Shown here: one piece after another, positions 41,843 through 44,707 of the stretch
Layout of the letters: each line of letters starts with the position of its first letter
Numbering within the stretch: position 1 is the stretch's first letter
Assembly: GCA_013140805.1 (NCBI GenBank)
Contig: JABFRW010000178.1
Location: forward strand, 1 to 44,707
Direction: 5' to 3'
DNA from: Candidatus Eisenbacteria bacterium
GTDB lineage: Bacteria; Eisenbacteria; RBG-16-71-46
DNA: 44,707 nt
Position numbers and translations under genes: made by a program
Notes under the pieces: model-generated
What the model was told of the DNA's origin: nothing
The model's input: only the letters and a program-made list of their open reading frames with translations
Databases searched by the model: none

Positions 41843-44092
41843 ATGCGTGACCCGCCGTTCCAGGGAGGGAAGTTGGCCCACACGGAATCGCGCAGGAGTC
41901 GGGTGCTGATGGTCGCGGCCGGTTTGTGTTTGGGCTTCGCGGTGCTGTGGGGCCGCCTGGTGTGGTTGCAGCTGTGCCTGCACGGCCACTACGCGCAGCG
42001 AGCCGAGGAATTGCAGGAGCAGCGCGTGCCGCTGCGCGCGGTGCGCGGACGGCTGCTCGATCGCCATGGTCGCGTGATGGCCCGCGACCTCGTGACCTAC
42101 TCGATCGCGGCTGCCCCGCGGGAGATGCGCGATCCCCAGGTGACCGCGCGCGCGCTCGCGCGCCTGCTCGAGCAGGAACCGCGCCGACTTCAGCGCGAGT
42201 TCACGCGCAAGCCGCGTTACCTGTGGGTCGCGCGCCACGTCGCTCCCGAGATCGCCGAGGGCGTGCGACGACTCAAGGAACGCGGGCTCTACCTGACGCC
42301 CGAAACTCAGCGGGTCTATCCGCTTGAAGCGGCGGCGGGCGAGATCCTCGGACGCACCAATCTCGACAACTCCGGCGTCGAAGGCCTCGAACTGCAGTAC
42401 GACGAGGAGTTGCGAGGGCGCTCCGGCTGGGTGACGCGATTCCGCGACGGCCGCGGACGCTCGCACGAGCTGCCGCGCGGCATGCGCCGCGATCCGGTCG
42501 ACGGCAATCACGTGATGCTGACGCTCGACTCCGATCTCCAGGCGATCGTCGAGAGCCGCCTCGCGGCGGCGGTGGACTCGCTGCGTGCGGTGCGCGGCTT
42601 CGCGCTGTTCGTCGATCCACGCACCGGCGAGATCCTCGCGTGCGCCAACGCCCCGCACCTGCCGGCGGGCCGCGGTCGCAACTGGAGCTTTACCGATGTC
42701 TACGAGCCCGGCTCGACGTTCAAGGTGTTCACCGCGGCGGCGGCGCTCGAGGAAGGTCTGGTGCGCCCCGGGCAGATCATCGAAGCGTCTCCGAACGGCG
42801 AGGCGAAGCTGGTCCAGGGCGCGGTGTTCCACGACGTACACAAGCAGCCTCGCTACTCGTTCTTCGATGCGGTTCGATGGTCGAGCAACATCGTGCTCGG
42901 GCGAGTAGGGCTGATGCTCGGCGACGAGCGCCTCTACCGCTACGTGAGCGCGCTGGGTTTCGGAAGCATCACCGGCATCACGTTTCCCGGCGAGGCCGGT
43001 GGACGCCTGCGCACGCCGGATCACTGGTCGCTGCGCTCGGCGCCGACCGTCGCGATCGGTCACGAACTCTCGGTGACGCCTCTGCAGCTCGTGATGGGCT
43101 ACGCCGCGATCGCGAATGGTGGCGTGTTGATGCGACCGCGGCTGGTCCGTGAGGTACGAGGACCCGGCGGAGCCGTGGTGTGGCGCGAGACGCCCGAAGC
43201 CGCGCAGCGCGTATTCTCCGAGCACACCACCGATCAGGTCCGCGACATGATGGCGGCGGTCGTCGACAGCGGCACCGCGAGGGCTGCCCAGGTGCCAGGA
43301 CTGCGAGTGGCGGGCAAAACCGGCACCGCCCAGAAATACGACGCGTCGGTCGGGGGCTACGGAAAGGGCATGTATCTGTCTTCATTCGCCGGCTTCGCGC
43401 CGGCCGATGCACCGACCCTCGTCGGAGTGGTCGTGATCGACGAGCCGCGCGGTCGCCACTACTACGGCGGCGAGGTCGCGGCTCCGGTGTTCCGACAGGT
43501 GCTGCTCGACTGGCGCGGCTTGCCGAGCGCTCCGATGCAGTCGGGCACCGCGCTGGTCGCCGCGCGCCCTCCGGCACCGGCGCCCGTCACGGTGCCGGAT
43601 CTGCGACTGCTGCCGCGCCGTGTCGCCGAGTCGCGGCTGGCCGACTACGGACTGCGCGCTGCGTTTCAAGGCGCCGGACCGCGGGTGCTGGGGCAGGAAC
43701 CCGCCGCGGGGGTCGCGACCGAACGCGGTTCGCGCGTGACGGTGTGGCTCGCCGCGTCCGACGACTCGCTCGGGCGCACGCTGCCGGATCTGGTCGGACG
43801 TCCGATTCGAGAGGCGTTGCGCGAGCTGACGCGTCGCCAGGTGGCGGTGAGGCTGGTCGGGCATGGAAACGTGGTGCGTCAGGAGCCGCCCGCCGGAGCA
43901 TCGCTGCCGATCGAACGCCCCTGCGTTCTTTACTGCGCGCCCGGTGCACCGTCGCGTCGCGACGCCGCGGACGCCGAAGCGAAACGTCCCGACGCGACTC
44001 TCTCCGGGCAACTCGGCGGTCGCACGACCCGCTCCGTGGTGCTCGCCCGCGCGGCTGCCGCGCGCGGTCACGGGATCGGAACTGCGCGGTGA
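41843..44092 (+). CDS. ftsI: Septal penicillin-binding protein FtsI with C-terminal PASTA domains
   Basis: A transpeptidase that cross-links septal peptidoglycan. Counting from ATG 41843 (749 residues), it has one N-terminal membrane helix, a dimerisation/pedestal domain (RGRLLDRHGRVMARDL ... GVEGLELQYDEEL), and the catalytic triad motifs: SxxK in GSTFK (Ser291), SSN at 347-349 and KTG at 492-494. Two PASTA domains follow (VTVPDLRLLPRRVAESRL and TLPDLVGRPIREALREL), then a basic tail. TTG 41873 is an alternative start because GGGAGGGAAG (41863-41872) lies directly before it. The stop overlaps the murE start. Confidence 0.93.
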   Translation: MRDPPFQGGKLAHTESRRSRVLMVAAGLCLGFAVLWGRLVWLQLCLHGHYAQRAEELQEQRVPLRAVRGRLLDRHGRVMARDLVTYSIAAAPREMRDPQVTARALARLLEQEPRRLQREFTRKPRYLWVARHVAPEIAEGVRRLKERGLYLTPETQRVYPLEAAAGEILGRTNLDNSGVEGLELQYDEELRGRSGWVTRFRDGRGRSHELPRGMRRDPVDGNHVMLTLDSDLQAIVESRLAAAVDSLRAVRGFALFVDPRTGEILACANAPHLPAGRGRNWSFTDVYEPGSTFKVFTAAAALEEGLVRPGQIIEASPNGEAKLVQGAVFHDVHKQPRYSFFDAVRWSSNIVLGRVGLMLGDERLYRYVSALGFGSITGITFPGEAGGRLRTPDHWSLRSAPTVAIGHELSVTPLQLVMGYAAIANGGVLMRPRLVREVRGPGGAVVWRETPEAAQRVFSEHTTDQVRDMMAAVVDSGTARAAQVPGLRVAGKTGTAQKYDASVGGYGKGMYLSSFAGFAPADAPTLVGVVVIDEPRGRHYYGGEVAAPVFRQVLLDWRGLPSAPMQSGTALVAARPPAPAPVTVPDLRLLPRRVAESRLADYGLRAAFQGAGPRVLGQEPAAGVATERGSRVTVWLAASDDSLGRTLPDLVGRPIREALRELTRRQVAVRLVGHGNVVRQEPPAGASLPIERPCVLYCAPGAPSRRDAADAEAKRPDATLSGQLGGRTTRSVVLARAAAARGHGIGTAR

Positions 44093-44707
44093 CCCTGCGT
44101 GCGCTGCTCGATCCGGCCGGCGGCACGGCGCTCTCGGGTACGCTCGACGTCGAGATCACCGGACTTGCGCTCGACTCTCGCCGCGTGCGGCCCGGTGACG
44201 CTTTCTTCGCGCTCGCCGGTGCGAACGCGGACGGGAGCGCATTCGTCCGCGACGCCGAGCGGGCGGGGGCGGCGGCGGTGGTCGCGCGGCGCGGAACCGC
44301 ATGGCCTCCGATGAGCGCCACGGCACGTATCGAAGTCGAGGATCCGCGCATCGCGCTCGCGCTCGCCGCCCGACGCTTCACCGCGGATCCCGCCACGACC
44401 CTCGACGTGATCGCCGTGACGGGAACCAACGGCAAGACCACCACCACCTACCTCGCGATGGCGATGCTCGAACATGCGGGCATCGCCGCCGGCGTGATCG
44501 GCACCACCGGAGTGCGTTTTCGCGATCAGGTCCGCGCCTCGGCGCTCACCACTCCGGATGCGATCGCGATCTACGAATCGCTCGCGACGCTGCGCGACGA
44601 CGGCGCGCGCGCCCTCGTCGCGCCTACGGACTCGAGCTGGCCGCCGCGGTGTTCACGAACCTGAGCCACGACCACCTCGACTATCACGGCACCCTCGAGG
44701 CCTACCT
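44089..44707 (+). CDS. murE: UDP-MurNAc-tripeptide synthetase MurE, partial and frame-disrupted
   Basis: MurE adds the third residue (meso-diaminopimelate or lysine) to UDP-MurNAc-dipeptide. The N-terminal part is clear: ITGLALDSRRVRPGDAFFAL, the ATP loop VTGTNGKTTTTY, GVIGTTGVRF and ALTTPDAIAIYESL. After DDGARALV (ending at 44619) the expected MEVSSHAL segment is missing; the sequence resumes one frame over with AYGLELAAAVFTNLSHDHLD and continues past the window end. About 34 bases appear lost; the original frame stops at 44664. In such an essential gene an assembly error is likely. GTG 44089 overlaps the ftsI stop. Confidence 0.85.

Noticed and set aside
1-44707. CRISPR arrays, insertion sequences, phage genes or attachment sites
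   Set aside because: No regularly spaced repeats, transposase/integrase motifs or direct repeats flanking tRNA-Lys were seen.

Overview
The window is a very GC-rich, tightly packed bacterial chromosome segment. Almost everything lies on the + strand, and 18 gene pairs share a 4-base start/stop overlap (ATGA, GTGA or TTGA). The codon usage, a secreted propeller protein ending in a FlgD-like/type IX-like tail (WPNPAR ... PGVYFLRV), PASTA-bearing FtsI, and a large surface-glycan region suggest a Gram-negative, probably uncultured lineage near the FCB group, for example Candidatus Eisenbacteria. This placement is inference. No rRNA, IS element, phage gene or CRISPR array was seen.

Layout. (1) 0.3-4.0 kb, housekeeping: purA, tRNA-Lys(UUU), a small soluble zinc anti-sigma-like protein, a divergent YchF-type GTPase with a promoter plus terminator-like hairpin in front of it, and a small exported protein. 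(2) 4.0-8.1 kb, riboflavin operon: a sigma70-type promoter, the 5' half of an FMN riboswitch, then ribD (frame-disrupted), ribE, ribBA, ribH and nusB. (3) 8.1-39.3 kb, a phosphoesterase followed by 23 genes for surface polysaccharide or glycolipid synthesis. These comprise nine GT2/GT4 glycosyltransferases, four large GT-C/YfhO/DUF2723-type membrane proteins, a UDP-sugar epimerase, an HddC/HddA-like activated-heptose pair, an AsnB-type amidotransferase, a Wzx-type flippase, two methyltransferases, a FemAB/GNAT-like protein and a secreted propeller protein. Only one gene here is on the minus strand. (4) 39.4-44.7 kb, the start of the division/cell-wall (dcw) cluster: promoter, four-repeat MraZ operator, mraZ, a STAS-domain gene in an unusual place, rsmH, ftsL, a PASTA-containing ftsI, and murE running off the end.

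How they work together: RibBA makes both precursors of riboflavin, RibD carries the GTP branch, RibH and RibE finish the vitamin, and the leader would normally sense FMN. The glycan genes plausibly make nucleotide sugars, assemble a lipid-linked chain at the inner membrane, flip it, and add further sugars from polyprenyl-phosphate donors on the outer face. The dcw genes make and control the septal wall.

Most notable: three places where short, highly conserved sequence is missing (the 3' half of the FMN aptamer, a piece of ribD, a piece of murE), which may be real lesions or assembly errors; and a STAS protein lacking the usual phosphorylatable serine, placed between mraZ and rsmH.
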